Source of the DNA: Trebonia sp963822615
Lineage (GTDB): Bacteria > Actinomycetota > Actinomycetes > Streptosporangiales > Streptosporangiaceae
Length of the DNA: 64,000 bases
Reading direction: 5' to 3'
NCBI GenBank assembly: GCA_963822615.1
Contig: CAWGIM010000006.1
Coordinates: 434,001-498,000, forward strand
Numbering within the stretch: position 1 is the first letter of the stretch; each line of letters starts with the position of its first letter. Under the pieces are notes generated by a model. It made no database searches. It had not been told where the DNA came from and saw only the letters and a list, made by a program, of their open reading frames with translations. This document shows positions 7,560 through 15,855 of the stretch, one piece after another. A program made the translations under genes and the position numbers.

Positions 7560-8324
7560 ATGTCGACTGCGCAGTTTTACGACGGGCTCGCGGATACGTA
7601 TCACGCCTTGTATCCCGACTGGCGCAACGCCGGCATGGCCCAGGCGGAGGCCCTGCACCGGCTGCTGCGCCGCTGGCACCGCGAGCCTGCAGACGTCGCT
7701 GACGTCGCGTGCGGAATCGGCACCCAGCTCATCGGCCTCGCGAGCCTCGGGCACCGCGTGACCGGCTCCGACATCAGCGCCCGCGCGGTCCGCAGAGCCC
7801 AGCGGGAATGCGCCGGGGCCGGCGTTCGCGCCGGCCTGCTGGTAGCCGACATGCAAGACCTGCCCTTGCGCGATTCCTGCGTTGACGCCGTCATCTGCGC
7901 CGACAACGCCCTGCCGCACCTGCTAGCCGATAACGACGCCCTGGCCGCCCTAGCGCAGATGAACCGGGTACTGCGGCCCGGCGGCACCGCGATCGTCACC
8001 ACCCGGGACTACGACCGCATCCTGGCAGACCCTCCCGCCAGCACCCTGCCCCAGGTCTTCCAGTCACACGGGACACGCATCATCTCGTTCCAGTTGTGGG
8101 ACTGGCACGACAAGGAGGGCACCTACGACCTAGAGCACTTCCAGGTACGCGAGAGCCCCGACGGCACCCGGACCACCGAGCGCCGGACAGCCACCTACCG
8201 CGCCTACACGCGCGCAGCGCTCACCGGCCTCGCCACGGCCGCCGGCCTGGAGGGCGTCAACTGGCACATGCCCCGCGAGTCGGGATTCTTCCAGCCCGTC
8301 ATGACCGCCCACAGTCCGGCTTGA
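7560..8324 (+). CDS. Class I SAM-dependent methyltransferase
   Basis: A 254-residue protein with the Rossmann methyltransferase signature: DVACGIGTQLIGLASLGHRVTGSD (motif I, residues ~47-70), an acidic residue after VADMQDLPL (motif II/III) and MNRVLRPGGTAIVTTRDYD (post-III). The family looks like small-molecule or glycine-type N-methyltransferases, but the substrate cannot be told. It starts with ATG 7560. The gene is the only intact passenger between the two inverted repeats and has no operon partner, so it may have been carried in by the element. Confidence 0.85.
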   Translation: MSTAQFYDGLADTYHALYPDWRNAGMAQAEALHRLLRRWHREPADVADVACGIGTQLIGLASLGHRVTGSDISARAVRRAQRECAGAGVRAGLLVADMQDLPLRDSCVDAVICADNALPHLLADNDALAALAQMNRVLRPGGTAIVTTRDYDRILADPPASTLPQVFQSHGTRIISFQLWDWHDKEGTYDLEHFQVRESPDGTRTTERRTATYRAYTRAALTGLATAAGLEGVNWHMPRESGFFQPVMTAHSPA

Positions 8325-8397
8325 GCGCTGCCGCGCCCTCGCCGCCGGCCGCCCGCGCTGCGACAAGGACGCGGCACAGGCCCGGCAGCCGATGCAG

Positions 8398-8520
8398 AAC
8401 TCGGACACTAGCTGGCCGCCGACATCGTCTCCGCCTGGGCCAAGCGGGCCGAGTTAACTGAGACCAAAGCAATAACGGGCCGGATTCAGTGAGACAGGGC
8501 CGATTTATCAGCGACGGGAC
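8398..8520. repeat. Right ~123-bp inverted repeat
   Basis: Reverse complement of 6861-6984 with scattered substitutions and one small indel. On the plus strand it encodes a second, stop-interrupted copy of the ankyrin tail (LAADIVSAWAKRAEL) followed by the motif GGATTCAGTGAGACAGGGCC. The remaining sequence to 8706 holds no gene but has two more TGTCTCA words. Confidence 0.8.
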
Positions 8521-8706
8521 AACTCACGAACAACGCGGTCAAAACTCATTAACGAAGCCACCACCCCGAGCGCGGGGCGGCGGGACGACCATTGTCCTGT
8601 CTCAGGTATCGGTATCCGTTCTCATCGATCCCTTATCAGTAGCGGCCTTTGTCTCATTGATGTTCGTCCGGTAGACCCGGATCATCGGTAACGAGGAGGC
8701 TGGCCG
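8521..8706. other. Gene-free spacer with degenerate end motifs
   Basis: No coding potential is seen. TGTCTCA words at 8595-8601 and 8653-8659 (the latter in GGCCTTTGTCTCATTGA) resemble the inverted-repeat core. The promoter of the serine hydrolase gene presumably lies in the AT-richer part near 8600-8690. Confidence 0.3.
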
Positions 8707-9828
8707 GTGGGGACCGCTGGAGAGCGCCTGGACGGTGGCATCGATCTGTCCGATCCCTGGTTGGGGGTGGACGCCGTCCGCCTGGCGCGGGCGGTGAAGG
8801 GGCAGGGCGAGCGTCCGGTGCCGGGGGTGCAGGACATGGCGTCTTACCTGGACGCGGCGGTCTCCGACGTCTCGCACCGGGAGGTGACGGGTCCCTTGCT
8901 GGACGGGCAGGGAGCGAGCGGCGTCGTCGTGCGGGGCGGCGTGGTGCTTGCCGCCTGGGGTGACCCGCACCGGGCGGAGATGGCCTTCAGCGCCACCAAG
9001 AGCGTCCTGTCGCTGGTGGCCGGGCTGGCTTTCGACGACGGGCTGCTTCGGCTGGACGAGCCGGTGTGCCGGTCGGTCGGCCTGCCGCAGTTCGGCGGCG
9101 CGCACGGGCAGGGCATCACCTGGCGGCACCTGCTGGACCAGACCAGCCAGTGGGAGGGAGAACTCTGGGGCAAGCCGACCCGGGTCGATGCCCAGAGCAC
9201 CCGCGAGGGCACCGAGTCGGCCGGGGGGCCGCCCGGGGCGGGCTGGGCCTACAACGACGTCCGGGTCAACCTGGCCGCCCTGGCGCTTACCGTGCTGTTC
9301 CGCCGTTCCCTGCCCGAGGTGCTGCGCGAGCGGATCATGGACCCGGCCGGGGCCTCGTCCGGCTGGTCCTGGCACGGTTACGCCAACTCCGTGGTCGAAC
9401 TCGACGGCCGGAGCGTCCCGGTGGTGTCCGGCGGAGCGCACTGGGGCGGCGGACTGTGGATCAGCGCCCTCGACCTTGCCCGGATCGGCCAGCTCTGCCT
9501 CCGGGACGGGCAGTGGGGCGGGCGCCGCCTGCTGTCCGCCCGGTGGATCGAGGAGATGTGGCGGCCCTGCCCGGTCAAGCCTAATTACGGGTTGTCGTGG
9601 TGGCTGAACGACCACCGCACGGTCTGGCCCGGGGCCCCGTCCACCGGCCGCTGCGCCCGGGGGAACGGCGGCGGCCACCTGCTGTGGGTCGACCCCGCAC
9701 GGGACCTGGTGGTGAGCTCGCGCTGGGGAGCGGAGGTGGAATCGCTCCTGGCGGAAGTATCACGCGCCGTCGAGCCGGACGCCCAGGCGGGCCGGCGGCC
9801 ACGGCCTGCGCAGCCGGGGATCGCCTGA
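8707..9828 (+). CDS. Serine hydrolase of the beta-lactamase class C / PBP4 fold
   Basis: A 373-residue protein starting with GTG 8707 (GAGG ~13 nt upstream). The catalytic SxxK motif is SATKS in the segment AEMAFSATKSVLSLVAGL. The second motif is a Tyr-x-Asn (AYND), and the third (KTG-like) box is replaced by GNGGGH near residue 320. The family includes class C-like beta-lactamases, esterases and D-aminopeptidases. No signal peptide is visible, so it is probably cytoplasmic. Monocistronic. The substrate is unknown; an esterase or amidase is more likely than a true beta-lactamase. Confidence 0.85.
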   Translation: MGTAGERLDGGIDLSDPWLGVDAVRLARAVKGQGERPVPGVQDMASYLDAAVSDVSHREVTGPLLDGQGASGVVVRGGVVLAAWGDPHRAEMAFSATKSVLSLVAGLAFDDGLLRLDEPVCRSVGLPQFGGAHGQGITWRHLLDQTSQWEGELWGKPTRVDAQSTREGTESAGGPPGAGWAYNDVRVNLAALALTVLFRRSLPEVLRERIMDPAGASSGWSWHGYANSVVELDGRSVPVVSGGAHWGGGLWISALDLARIGQLCLRDGQWGGRRLLSARWIEEMWRPCPVKPNYGLSWWLNDHRTVWPGAPSTGRCARGNGGGHLLWVDPARDLVVSSRWGAEVESLLAEVSRAVEPDAQAGRRPRPAQPGIA

Positions 9829-10006
9829 TCAAACGAGACAAGCTCAGGTCCCCGCCTCGCCCCGTCAGGCATACCCGCCGGGAAAGCGAACCTCGCATGG
9901 CAACGGGGGGCTTTATATCCTGCGCGAGCGACTGCGGGCGGCTGAGCCGCTCCCGGTGCCCCGCTGAGCCGGGATGAGCCAGCGGGGCACCGGGTGAAGC
10001 GGGCGG

Positions 10007-10384
10007 TTAGGGCTGTTCCGGGTCCTCGCTGGGGAGGCGCCAGGTGACTTCGGCCGGGTGGCCGGGGTGGTAGATCTGCTGGGCGCCGGCGGTGGTGCCG
10101 TCGCCGTGGAAGTGGTGCCACTCCAGGTCTTCGCGGAGGAAGATCCCTACCTGGCCGCCGCACCGGCGGCAGACCGGGACGGGCTCCTCGTCTTCGGGGG
10201 GCTCGGCGGCCGCCTGGTCGGCAGCGTCCATCGCTATCTCGAACATCAGCGGGTCGATCATGCTCAGGTAGGCCAAGGCCGCGTCGGTCTGCCCGGGGGT
10301 GGCGCGGGCCAGCCGGTCGCGGCGGTGGCGGGCGGCTTCGTCCGGGTGCGCGGGCACGCCGGGCTGGGCGATGATGGGCGACAT
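10007..10384 (-). CDS. Hypothetical protein with zinc-ribbon-like CxxC and His cluster
   Basis: A 125-residue acidic protein starting at ATG 10384 behind GGAGGAG. A helical N-terminal half is followed by VCRRCGGQVGIF and then WHHFHGDG. One CxxC plus a His cluster could bind a metal ion. Families with a CxxC followed by a W-x-H-x(n)-H stretch are common as hypothetical proteins in streptomycetes. No partner gene lies near by. Function unknown. Confidence 0.65.
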   Translation of the reverse strand: MSPIIAQPGVPAHPDEAARHRRDRLARATPGQTDAALAYLSMIDPLMFEIAMDAADQAAAEPPEDEEPVPVCRRCGGQVGIFLREDLEWHHFHGDGTTAGAQQIYHPGHPAEVTWRLPSEDPEQP

Positions 10385-10726
10385 GGTCTCCTCCAGTTGC
10401 TGCTGGTGGGGGTCTAGGGCCGTCGGTGGTGTTCCCGCACCTCGGCGGCCCGCCTGGGTTTCCAGGCTGATGAGGTTATGGTATTGGAACTGGAGTTTTA
10501 TGTCACTTGGAGGAACTGGCTGGGTAACGAGCAGTTGTTCGTAATCTTGTCTTGGGGCGGGGTGAGTAGTGCGGGGGCGGGAGTCAGCACGGACCCGTTC
10601 GGGATGAGGGTTTTGGGTGTTTGGCGGTATTGGCGCTGACCGGGTTGTAACCGGCGCAGACCGGGCGATGCCGGGCTATCGTTGTGCGGGCGGCCCTTCC
10701 GGCTACAGGGGAGGCTCCAGCGCCCG
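10385..10726. other. Intergenic region with one copy of a dispersed motif
   Basis: No convincing gene is present. A 53-codon open frame (10478-10639, starting MVLELEFYV) reads plausibly but lacks a ribosome site. It also overlaps the dispersed motif at 10578-10607, read on the minus strand as TCATCCCGAACGGGTCC and on to GCTGACTCCCG. The region is divergent between the zinc-ribbon-like gene and a membrane protein gene, so it should hold both promoters. Confidence 0.3.
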
Positions 10727-11434
10727 ATGTACGGCTACCTTGGCCGGCCGTCCTGCGGATCCCGGCTGCACCGCCTGCTGCTCGACCTGGCGTGGCTGGT
10801 CATCCAGCTCGCGATCATCGTTGCCGGATGGGTCGGCGGTGCGCTGGCGGGCTACTGGCTCTCGCTGCACGTCTTCCCGGGCGGGTCAGCTGACGCCTGG
10901 ATCGAGGGGGGCTTTTGCGTCGGCGTCGGCGTCGCCCTGGCGGTCAATCACTATGCCCGCGGGTGGGTCCGCCGCCTGCGGCTGGCCCTGCTCGGCGGCT
11001 GGGGGGTGGGCGTCGACGGCGGAGGCCGGGTTCCTCGACTCCACGCGCAGGTTCCCGTCCGGGGGATGAGCCACATCTTCTACACCGCCGGGGTTTCCTG
11101 GACGGACCCGGCGACCGGGGTGCGCTGGCACGGGGAGCGCAGGTACCACTTCACCCAGTTCACCGTGCGCGGCCTCTCGCGGCACGCGCAGCGGTTCGAG
11201 GCGGCGATGAGCTACGGCGCGCCGGTCCGGGTGTACTACCCGGTTGGCAAGCCGGCCCGGTTCCTGATCGACATCCCTTTCTCGCCTGCCATGTCGGACT
11301 TCTTCCTCGCCTGCGCTGTGCCGTCGAGCCCGGACAAGGCTCACCGGGACCCGGCGGCGGCCGCTCGGAAGAGGCTGCAGCGCAGGAACCGGAGGCGCAC
11401 TCCGCCGCATCCCGCCCGGCGACGGCACCGGTAG
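10727..11434 (+). CDS. Two-span membrane protein with cytoplasmic/extracytoplasmic beta domain
   Basis: A 235-residue protein starting at ATG 10727 with GGGAGG upstream. Two hydrophobic segments (LLLDLAWLVIQLAIIVAGWV and a second near residues 60-80) are followed by a soluble domain beginning at about residue 110. That domain (FYTAGVSWTDPATGVRWHGE, then YGAPVRVYYPVGKPARFLID) recalls DUF3592-like domains that measure local ion or pH-related properties in membrane proteins, but the match is loose. The tail is strongly basic. The next gene begins 12 nt downstream, so the two may be co-transcribed. Confidence 0.55.
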   Translation: MYGYLGRPSCGSRLHRLLLDLAWLVIQLAIIVAGWVGGALAGYWLSLHVFPGGSADAWIEGGFCVGVGVALAVNHYARGWVRRLRLALLGGWGVGVDGGGRVPRLHAQVPVRGMSHIFYTAGVSWTDPATGVRWHGERRYHFTQFTVRGLSRHAQRFEAAMSYGAPVRVYYPVGKPARFLIDIPFSPAMSDFFLACAVPSSPDKAHRDPAAAARKRLQRRNRRRTPPHPARRRHR

Positions 11435-11446
11435 CAGAGGTGAACA

Positions 11447-12853
11447 ATGGATACTGACGTGGATGTTGTCACGCTGTGGCGGCCGACCGGGCCGGAAGAG
11501 CTTGCGCTGGTCGAGGCGTCCGGGTGGCGGGAGTGGCCGCCTCGGCTGCCGGACCAGCCGATCTTCTACCCGGTGCTCAACCAGGAGTACGCGACGCGGA
11601 TCGCCCGCGACTGGAACGTCAGGCACTCGGGGCACGGGTACGTGACCCGGTTCGGTGTGCTGCGCAGCTTCCTTGACGGGTATGAGGTTCAGCAGGCCGG
11701 CGGGCGGACGATCCTGGAGTACTGGATCCCGGCTGAGGACCTGGGGTCGCTTAACGCCAGCATCGTCGGGCTGATCGAGGTGGTGGACCAGTACCCGCGG
11801 ATTGACGATCGTCAGGTGAAGCTGCTGGTGGTGGTCGCCGAGGGCGGCGGGGACTGGGACGCCCGGCGGGTCGACCTGATCGTCAGTGCCCGGCTCGGGC
11901 CCGGGGATGGCACCGTGCTGAGCGAGCTTGCGGGGCTCGGGCGGCTCGGGCTGGTTACCCGGGACGACAGCCGGGGAGGGCCCGGGGGCAGGTGGGCAGT
12001 GACCGATGCCGGGCGCATGCACGTCCGGCGGGCCCGGCCCGACTTATGCTGCCGGCGACAACGCAGGCAGCATGCTTCGCCGTGGTGGCCGAGGGGCCCG
12101 CGTTATCGGCTTAGTCATGGTCGGCTTCTGCTGTCGACCGGGTGGAGTTCCCCGTTCCCGCCCTCATCACCGCGGATCTGCACGTGGTGGTGTGCCGTGC
12201 GCTGTGCCCTGTCACCTGTGCGCCGTGCTGGGCTGCACTGTGAACCGGGGAATCGAACCCCCGCGCTGCCCGCTGCGCGCCACAAGGAGGCCGGATTGCC
12301 CGCCGGCCCGGGTTGTGCACGCCTCCGCAATGATTACCTGCTCCGCCCGGCCGCTTGTCAGTCCATGAGATCAAACTCCCAGTTGGACTGCTGGATGCGA
12401 ACGTCAAGCTCACGGACCTGCCTGGCCAGGTCGTCAGCCTGCGATCGCAGCTCCGCTACCGGCAGCGCGGCGAGCATCTTGAGCTCTGACCGTAGCTGGC
12501 GTCCCATGCCCGCGTGGCTCTTGCCGGCCGCCGCGTCGGCGGCGGCGGTCACCAGGGAATGGCGGGTGCGCAGAACGTCCCGGCGGGCGAGCGCGTCCGT
12601 GATCGTGCCTTCAGGCCCGATCCGCATGGCCGCGTTTGTCCGGTTGATCCTCCTGATCAGGTCCTCGAGCTCATCTAGCGCCCGGCCGGCCTCGGCCAGC
12701 AGCGCCCGTGCGTCTTCAGGCGGCTCTTCACCTTCCTGGAAACGGGCGTTAGCCACGATGCGCGTGCGCAGCTGCTCGATCCGGCGGCTGGCATCGGCCC
12801 GCAGGGCTAGCCCCTCGGCGAGCTTCACCCTGCTACCTCATAGCTGTTCATGA
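11447..12853 (+). CDS. Conserved hypothetical, open frame longer than the likely protein
   Basis: Residues ~1-125 (LWRPTGPEELALVEASGW, then QPIFYPVLNQEYATRIARDW, then YWIPAEDLGSLNASIVG) match a small actinobacterial family annotated as ADP-ribosylation/crystallin J1-like. Residues ~125-195 look like an added winged-helix unit (VLSELAGLGRLGLVTRDD). Beyond residue ~205 (position ~12060) the translation turns into low-complexity sequence and runs antisense across the DIP1984 gene. The real protein therefore probably ends, or once ended, near 12060. The start at ATG 11447 is supported by AGAGGTG upstream. Function unknown. Confidence 0.5.
   Translation: MDTDVDVVTLWRPTGPEELALVEASGWREWPPRLPDQPIFYPVLNQEYATRIARDWNVRHSGHGYVTRFGVLRSFLDGYEVQQAGGRTILEYWIPAEDLGSLNASIVGLIEVVDQYPRIDDRQVKLLVVVAEGGGDWDARRVDLIVSARLGPGDGTVLSELAGLGRLGLVTRDDSRGGPGGRWAVTDAGRMHVRRARPDLCCRRQRRQHASPWWPRGPRYRLSHGRLLLSTGWSSPFPPSSPRICTWWCAVRCALSPVRRAGLHCEPGNRTPALPAARHKEAGLPAGPGCARLRNDYLLRPAACQSMRSNSQLDCWMRTSSSRTCLARSSACDRSSATGSAASILSSDRSWRPMPAWLLPAAASAAAVTREWRVRRTSRRASASVIVPSGPIRMAAFVRLILLIRSSSSSSARPASASSARASSGGSSPSWKRALATMRVRSCSIRRLASARRASPSASFTLLPHSCS
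12245..12288 (-). other. tRNA-like sequence lacking an anticodon arm
   Basis: Read on the minus strand it contains a D-arm-like hairpin (GCGCAGCGGGCAGCGC) followed at once by a T-arm-like hairpin (GGGGGTTCGATTCCCC). A possible acceptor end GTTCACA follows. No anticodon stem-loop lies between them, so it cannot be a working tRNA. It may be a deleted tRNA or an attachment-site relic. It lies in the otherwise empty stretch 12061-12357. Confidence 0.25.
12358..12828 (-). CDS. DIP1984 family protein
   Basis: A 156-residue, almost entirely helical protein starting with GTG 12828 behind GAGGT. The pattern KLAEGLALRADASRRIEQLR, then RINRTNAAMRI, then TDALARRDVLRTRHSLV and the ending IQQSNWEFDLMD is characteristic of the DIP1984 (septicolysin-like) family. 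Length agrees with the family (~150-160). It is a coiled-coil-like cytoplasmic protein of unknown role. The good family fit shows that the plus-strand open frame across this region is spurious. Confidence 0.85.
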   Translation of the reverse strand: MKLAEGLALRADASRRIEQLRTRIVANARFQEGEEPPEDARALLAEAGRALDELEDLIRRINRTNAAMRIGPEGTITDALARRDVLRTRHSLVTAAADAAAGKSHAGMGRQLRSELKMLAALPVAELRSQADDLARQVRELDVRIQQSNWEFDLMD

Positions 12854-13098
12854 CAGCTGAGTATGGATTACGGCGACCTGCGCCGCGACGGCTTTTCCGC
12901 AGCCGTCAGCGGCCATGAGCGGTGCTGGAAAAGGCTGCGGGCAGGCCGCACCGATGAACCCGACCCCACCCGGTCCTGGCAGCGGGCGGACGGATCGTGT
13001 GCCCGCCGGTCATCGTCATGGTGGCTTCCGCTGGCACGCATGGAGGGGCGATTAGTTTACTGCTTATCGCGGCTGATATTCCGTGACTCGTCTATGAC

Positions 13099-13278
13099 AT
13101 GGTTTTGGGCGGCATCCCGGGAGGTTGGCTGAGTGCTGAAAAGCATCTTCCGTTCGGGAAGTTCTCAGAGTCCTATAAGGTCGCCGAGGCAGCCGTGGCG
13201 CTGATGGAGCGGATGCTCCGCAGCGAGCCCGTCCCCAAGCGCACCACCGTGCCCGCCGAAATCCTCGCCCGAGACTAA
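13099..13278 (+). pseudogene. C-terminal remnant of an unidentified gene
   Basis: A 59-codon frame (MVLGGIPGGW, then EKHLPFGKFSESYKVAEAAV, then KRTTVPAEILARD and a stop) reads like the end of a larger protein, possibly a ligand-binding protein of the periplasmic-binding fold. No ribosome site precedes it and upstream sequence gives no continuation. Too short to assign. Confidence 0.35.
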
Positions 13279-14018
13279 CCCCGCTGACCACATCACACCT
13301 GGCCGCAGGCCGCGACAATCGGACCAAGCAGCGGTATTTCAACCACCGCCCTATCGCCGATTCGGGACGCGACCTGATGGATTGTTTGCGCTTCGTCGGC
13401 CCACGCAGATCGGCAGGTTCAGCGGGCGACAACCCGTGTTCGGGACACCTCGCGCGGCATGACCTGATTATATTTAGGTTTGATTAGATTCCGCGCAGCA
13501 ACATAGTCCGAGGTCGATAGATCTCTGCAAATGGTATTCAGTAAGGGTTTGGTGCGACCTGATGCTGAAATGTAGCCTGCGACTACAGCTGGTATTCCAT
13601 CACTCACCAGAGTCTGGGCAGCCAGCCGTGTTCATTTTTGATACGGGGCCGCCTTCCCTTTTCTGCTCTAGGGGTCTTGCCGACAGGAGTTGCGGCATTA
13701 CCTCCGGCTGAGTTGCCGCGCCACCGGTGAAGCGCTTGACGTGTCGCGTGGGTGTCGAGGTGGTCGGGGCCAAGCACGCGGAGATGCGACGCGGCGAAAT
13801 ATCCTAACCTCGAGCTGGAAGTGCGGGTGGCAGCACGACCTATCAAGGCCCGTAAAGCCCACCGCTTTGACGGGAGACCTTGAGCACGCTACAGAACGGC
13901 CAGTCATGCGCTTATCTCGACTGGCCCCACCACATAGCAAATGCCGCCCGTAACGGCGGTTCGGGAGCGCTCCCTCATGACGACATCGCCACGGCCGAAC
14001 CACCAGTTCGAAGCGCAC
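13279..14018. other. 740-bp gene-poor stretch with a TPR gene scrap
   Basis: Nothing here reads as an intact gene. On the minus strand 13700-13792 encodes RVLGPDHLDTHATRQALHRW, the signature of tandem TPR repeats from NB-ARC/TPR proteins of actinobacteria, cut off on both sides. An AT-richer pocket lies around 13460-13560. The stretch looks like a graveyard of a larger regulatory gene. Confidence 0.45.
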
Positions 14019-14690
14019 TTACCCGCCAGGATCTGTAATTTGGCGGCGCGCGAGAATGATTCCCCCTAGCCTGCTCTCGGCTGAGGTGAGGGTTCTGCAG
14101 GTCTCAACGGTAAAGCCGGCGTCGTTGAGCCATCGGGTCATCTGGTCCGGCTGCCGGCGGTGGACAAGAACGTTCATGGGGTGCCCGCCGTAGCCCCGGG
14201 CCTTCAACTGCGACTCGTCGCCGGCATGGAACGCGAGCAGCAGTGGGCCGCCGGGGCGGAGCACCCGCCGGAAGTGCCCGAGGACCGCTCCGACCTCCTC
14301 ATCGGGGACGTGGATCAGGGAGTACCAGGCGACCAGGCCCGCCACCGAGGCGTCGGCGAGGGCGAGGTCGGTCATGGAACCGACATCGAACCGCAGGCCA
14401 GGGTGATCACGCCGGGCCACCTCGATCATCCCGGGCGAAAGGTCGATCCCGAATGCGTCCGCGCCCAGCTGGCGCAGGTAGGCCGTGATCCTCCCCGGCC
14501 CGCACCCCACGTCCGCGACAGTCCCCCCGCCCCGGGCGCGCACCACGTCCGCGAACGACGCCAGGACCCCGCGCTCCTCTGGCGCCTCGTCCAGCAGGTG
14601 GCGAGTCAGGCCCGCGTAGCTGTCAGCGACGGTGTCGTAAGACGCCCGCGTATCTTCCAGCCACCCATGAGGGCCCGGCCTCGATGTCAC
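14019..14690 (-). CDS. Class I SAM-dependent methyltransferase
   Basis: A 223-residue protein, probably starting with GTG 14690. Motif I is VADVGCGPGRITAYLRQLGAD (residues ~57-77), the acidic end of beta-2 is GIDLSPGMI, and the post-motif is FRRVLRPGGPLLLAFHAGDE. N-terminal Y-DTVADSYAGL is the usual cap of UbiE/Met-11-type small-molecule methyltransferases. No operon partners. The substrate is unknown. The 176-bp divergent gap to the next gene holds an inverted repeat at 14807-14830. Confidence 0.85.
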   Translation of the reverse strand: MTSRPGPHGWLEDTRASYDTVADSYAGLTRHLLDEAPEERGVLASFADVVRARGGGTVADVGCGPGRITAYLRQLGADAFGIDLSPGMIEVARRDHPGLRFDVGSMTDLALADASVAGLVAWYSLIHVPDEEVGAVLGHFRRVLRPGGPLLLAFHAGDESQLKARGYGGHPMNVLVHRRQPDQMTRWLNDAGFTVETCRTLTSAESRLGGIILARRQITDPGG

Positions 14691-14806
14691 GACCGCAAGC
14701 TACCCAGCTTCCACGGTGCCTGCACGTCCCGCAGCTCACGGCCGCCACAGCGCCGATTTACCGTGATCCGTAATTATTCCGACGGGAGCACGCGATCGCG
14801 CGCATA

Positions 14807-14830
14807 GCGTCCCGTTCCAGAACGGGACGC
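14807..14830. promoter_or_regulatory. Perfect inverted repeat in divergent intergenic region
   Basis: Arms GCGTCCCGTT and AACGGGACGC are separated by CCAG. The repeat lies between the divergent methyltransferase gene (start 14690, minus) and the hypothetical gene at 14867 (plus). A position upstream of both genes favours an operator over a terminator. No T-tract follows. Confidence 0.4.
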
Positions 14831-14866
14831 AGCCGTATCGTGCCGTCATCATGCGATAGTCGGCTG

Positions 14867-15211
14867 GTGACCTTCGACCTTGAGTCATTCTCCGCCGCCG
14901 TGGAGGCCAGGTCCGTTACCTGGTCGGCGCTTGGAGCGAGGTGGCACCTTAAGCCCGTCTCGCCGAACTACGGCAAGCCTGTCGTGGCTGGTGAGTTCGA
15001 GTCCGTAGCGTGGGCTGGGGACATGACCATCTGGATCACAGGCGAGGCCGAACTCAGTGTCGCCCGGCTGGCAGATGGCTGGATCGTCAACAAGCACTAC
15101 GACCTCGCCGGTCCGGACGATCTCAAGATGGCGCTCGACGAGCTCGCGGCACTGATGCTTCGGGGGTCCGCACCGGGTGCGGCCGTTACGGCGTGGATCA
15201 AGCGAGGGTAG
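14867..15211 (+). CDS. Hypothetical soluble protein
   Basis: A 114-residue protein. GTG 14867 gives a start VTFDLESFSAAVEARSVTW; an upstream in-frame GTG at 14840 would add nine poorly conserved-looking residues. The alpha/beta pattern (KPVVAGEFESVAWAGDMTIWI, then VARLADGWIVNKHYDL, then a C-terminal helix) is typical of immunity-like or DUF small proteins, but I do not recognise the family. No membrane segments. From 15212 to 15561 no gene is visible. Confidence 0.5.
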   Translation: MTFDLESFSAAVEARSVTWSALGARWHLKPVSPNYGKPVVAGEFESVAWAGDMTIWITGEAELSVARLADGWIVNKHYDLAGPDDLKMALDELAALMLRGSAPGAAVTAWIKRG

Positions 15212-15561
15212 GAGCCAGCATGTCGGCTGGTCTCCGGGGCGCGCGGCCGCTGAGCCGGCCGACGCGGCGGGCGCAGAGAACCCAAGTATGCGCCTCGCGC
15301 GAGTGAGTCAGGTCCTCCATTCGTCGCTACGCCATAACGGCGGCTACGCGCGCGGAGTCGGTTCATCAGCTTGAGCGCCGCGCGGGTCAGCCGACGGAAA
15401 GGATGGGCAGTGATCGGATTCGGATCCGGTCCCGCGCGGTGGTGACGATCGCTCCTGCTGCCAGGTCGCTTGCTGCGACGTCCCCGAGCTATGGGCAGTG
15501 ACCCTGGAGGCGCTGCTGGAGGCCCGCCGAACGTGAGTCGCTGGTCGTGCTCGCTCGACCA

Positions 15562-15839
15562 TCAGCCTGCCTCGGGCTCTTCGTGCTCCGCTGAGGCTTC
15601 CGGCCCGAAGTGCCACTCGTGCCAGACGGCGGTGTAATCGTCATAGGCGACTTCGGCGTTATGAAACGCATCGAGGCCCTGCCACCATGCCTCGTGTGTC
15701 ACGGCATCGTCCAGGCCAGCCGGTAAGACTCCCAGGCGTTCCGTATGGTCTCGGGCCAGCTCGGATCTGCCGGCTGGGGGGCCGGGAAGTGGTTCGCTGT
15801 GAAATCCGGATCGCTGTGCTTCGGGCTCTCGCTGTCCAT
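15562..15839 (-). pseudogene. Hypothetical gene broken by a frameshift
   Basis: ATG 15839 opens a frame (MDSESPKHSDPDF, then DPSWPETIRNAWESYRLAW) that stops after 46 codons. The neighbouring frame then continues with a protein-like tail (LDDAVTHEAWWQGLDAFHNA, then VAYDDYTAVWHEWHFG). Joined near 15715-15720 the two give one coherent ~90-residue acidic, Trp-rich protein. The break suggests a one-base indel in a decaying or recently mutated gene. Function unknown. Confidence 0.45.
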
Positions 15840-15855
15840 GAGCCGATGATGACAA

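Noticed and set aside
8707..9828. True class C beta-lactamase conferring resistance
   Set aside because: The KTG box is replaced, there is no signal peptide and no regulator, so a cytoplasmic serine hydrolase is the safer call.
10478..10639. 53-codon plus-strand ORF
   Set aside because: No ribosome site, and it overlaps the dispersed motif; noted in the intergenic entry only.
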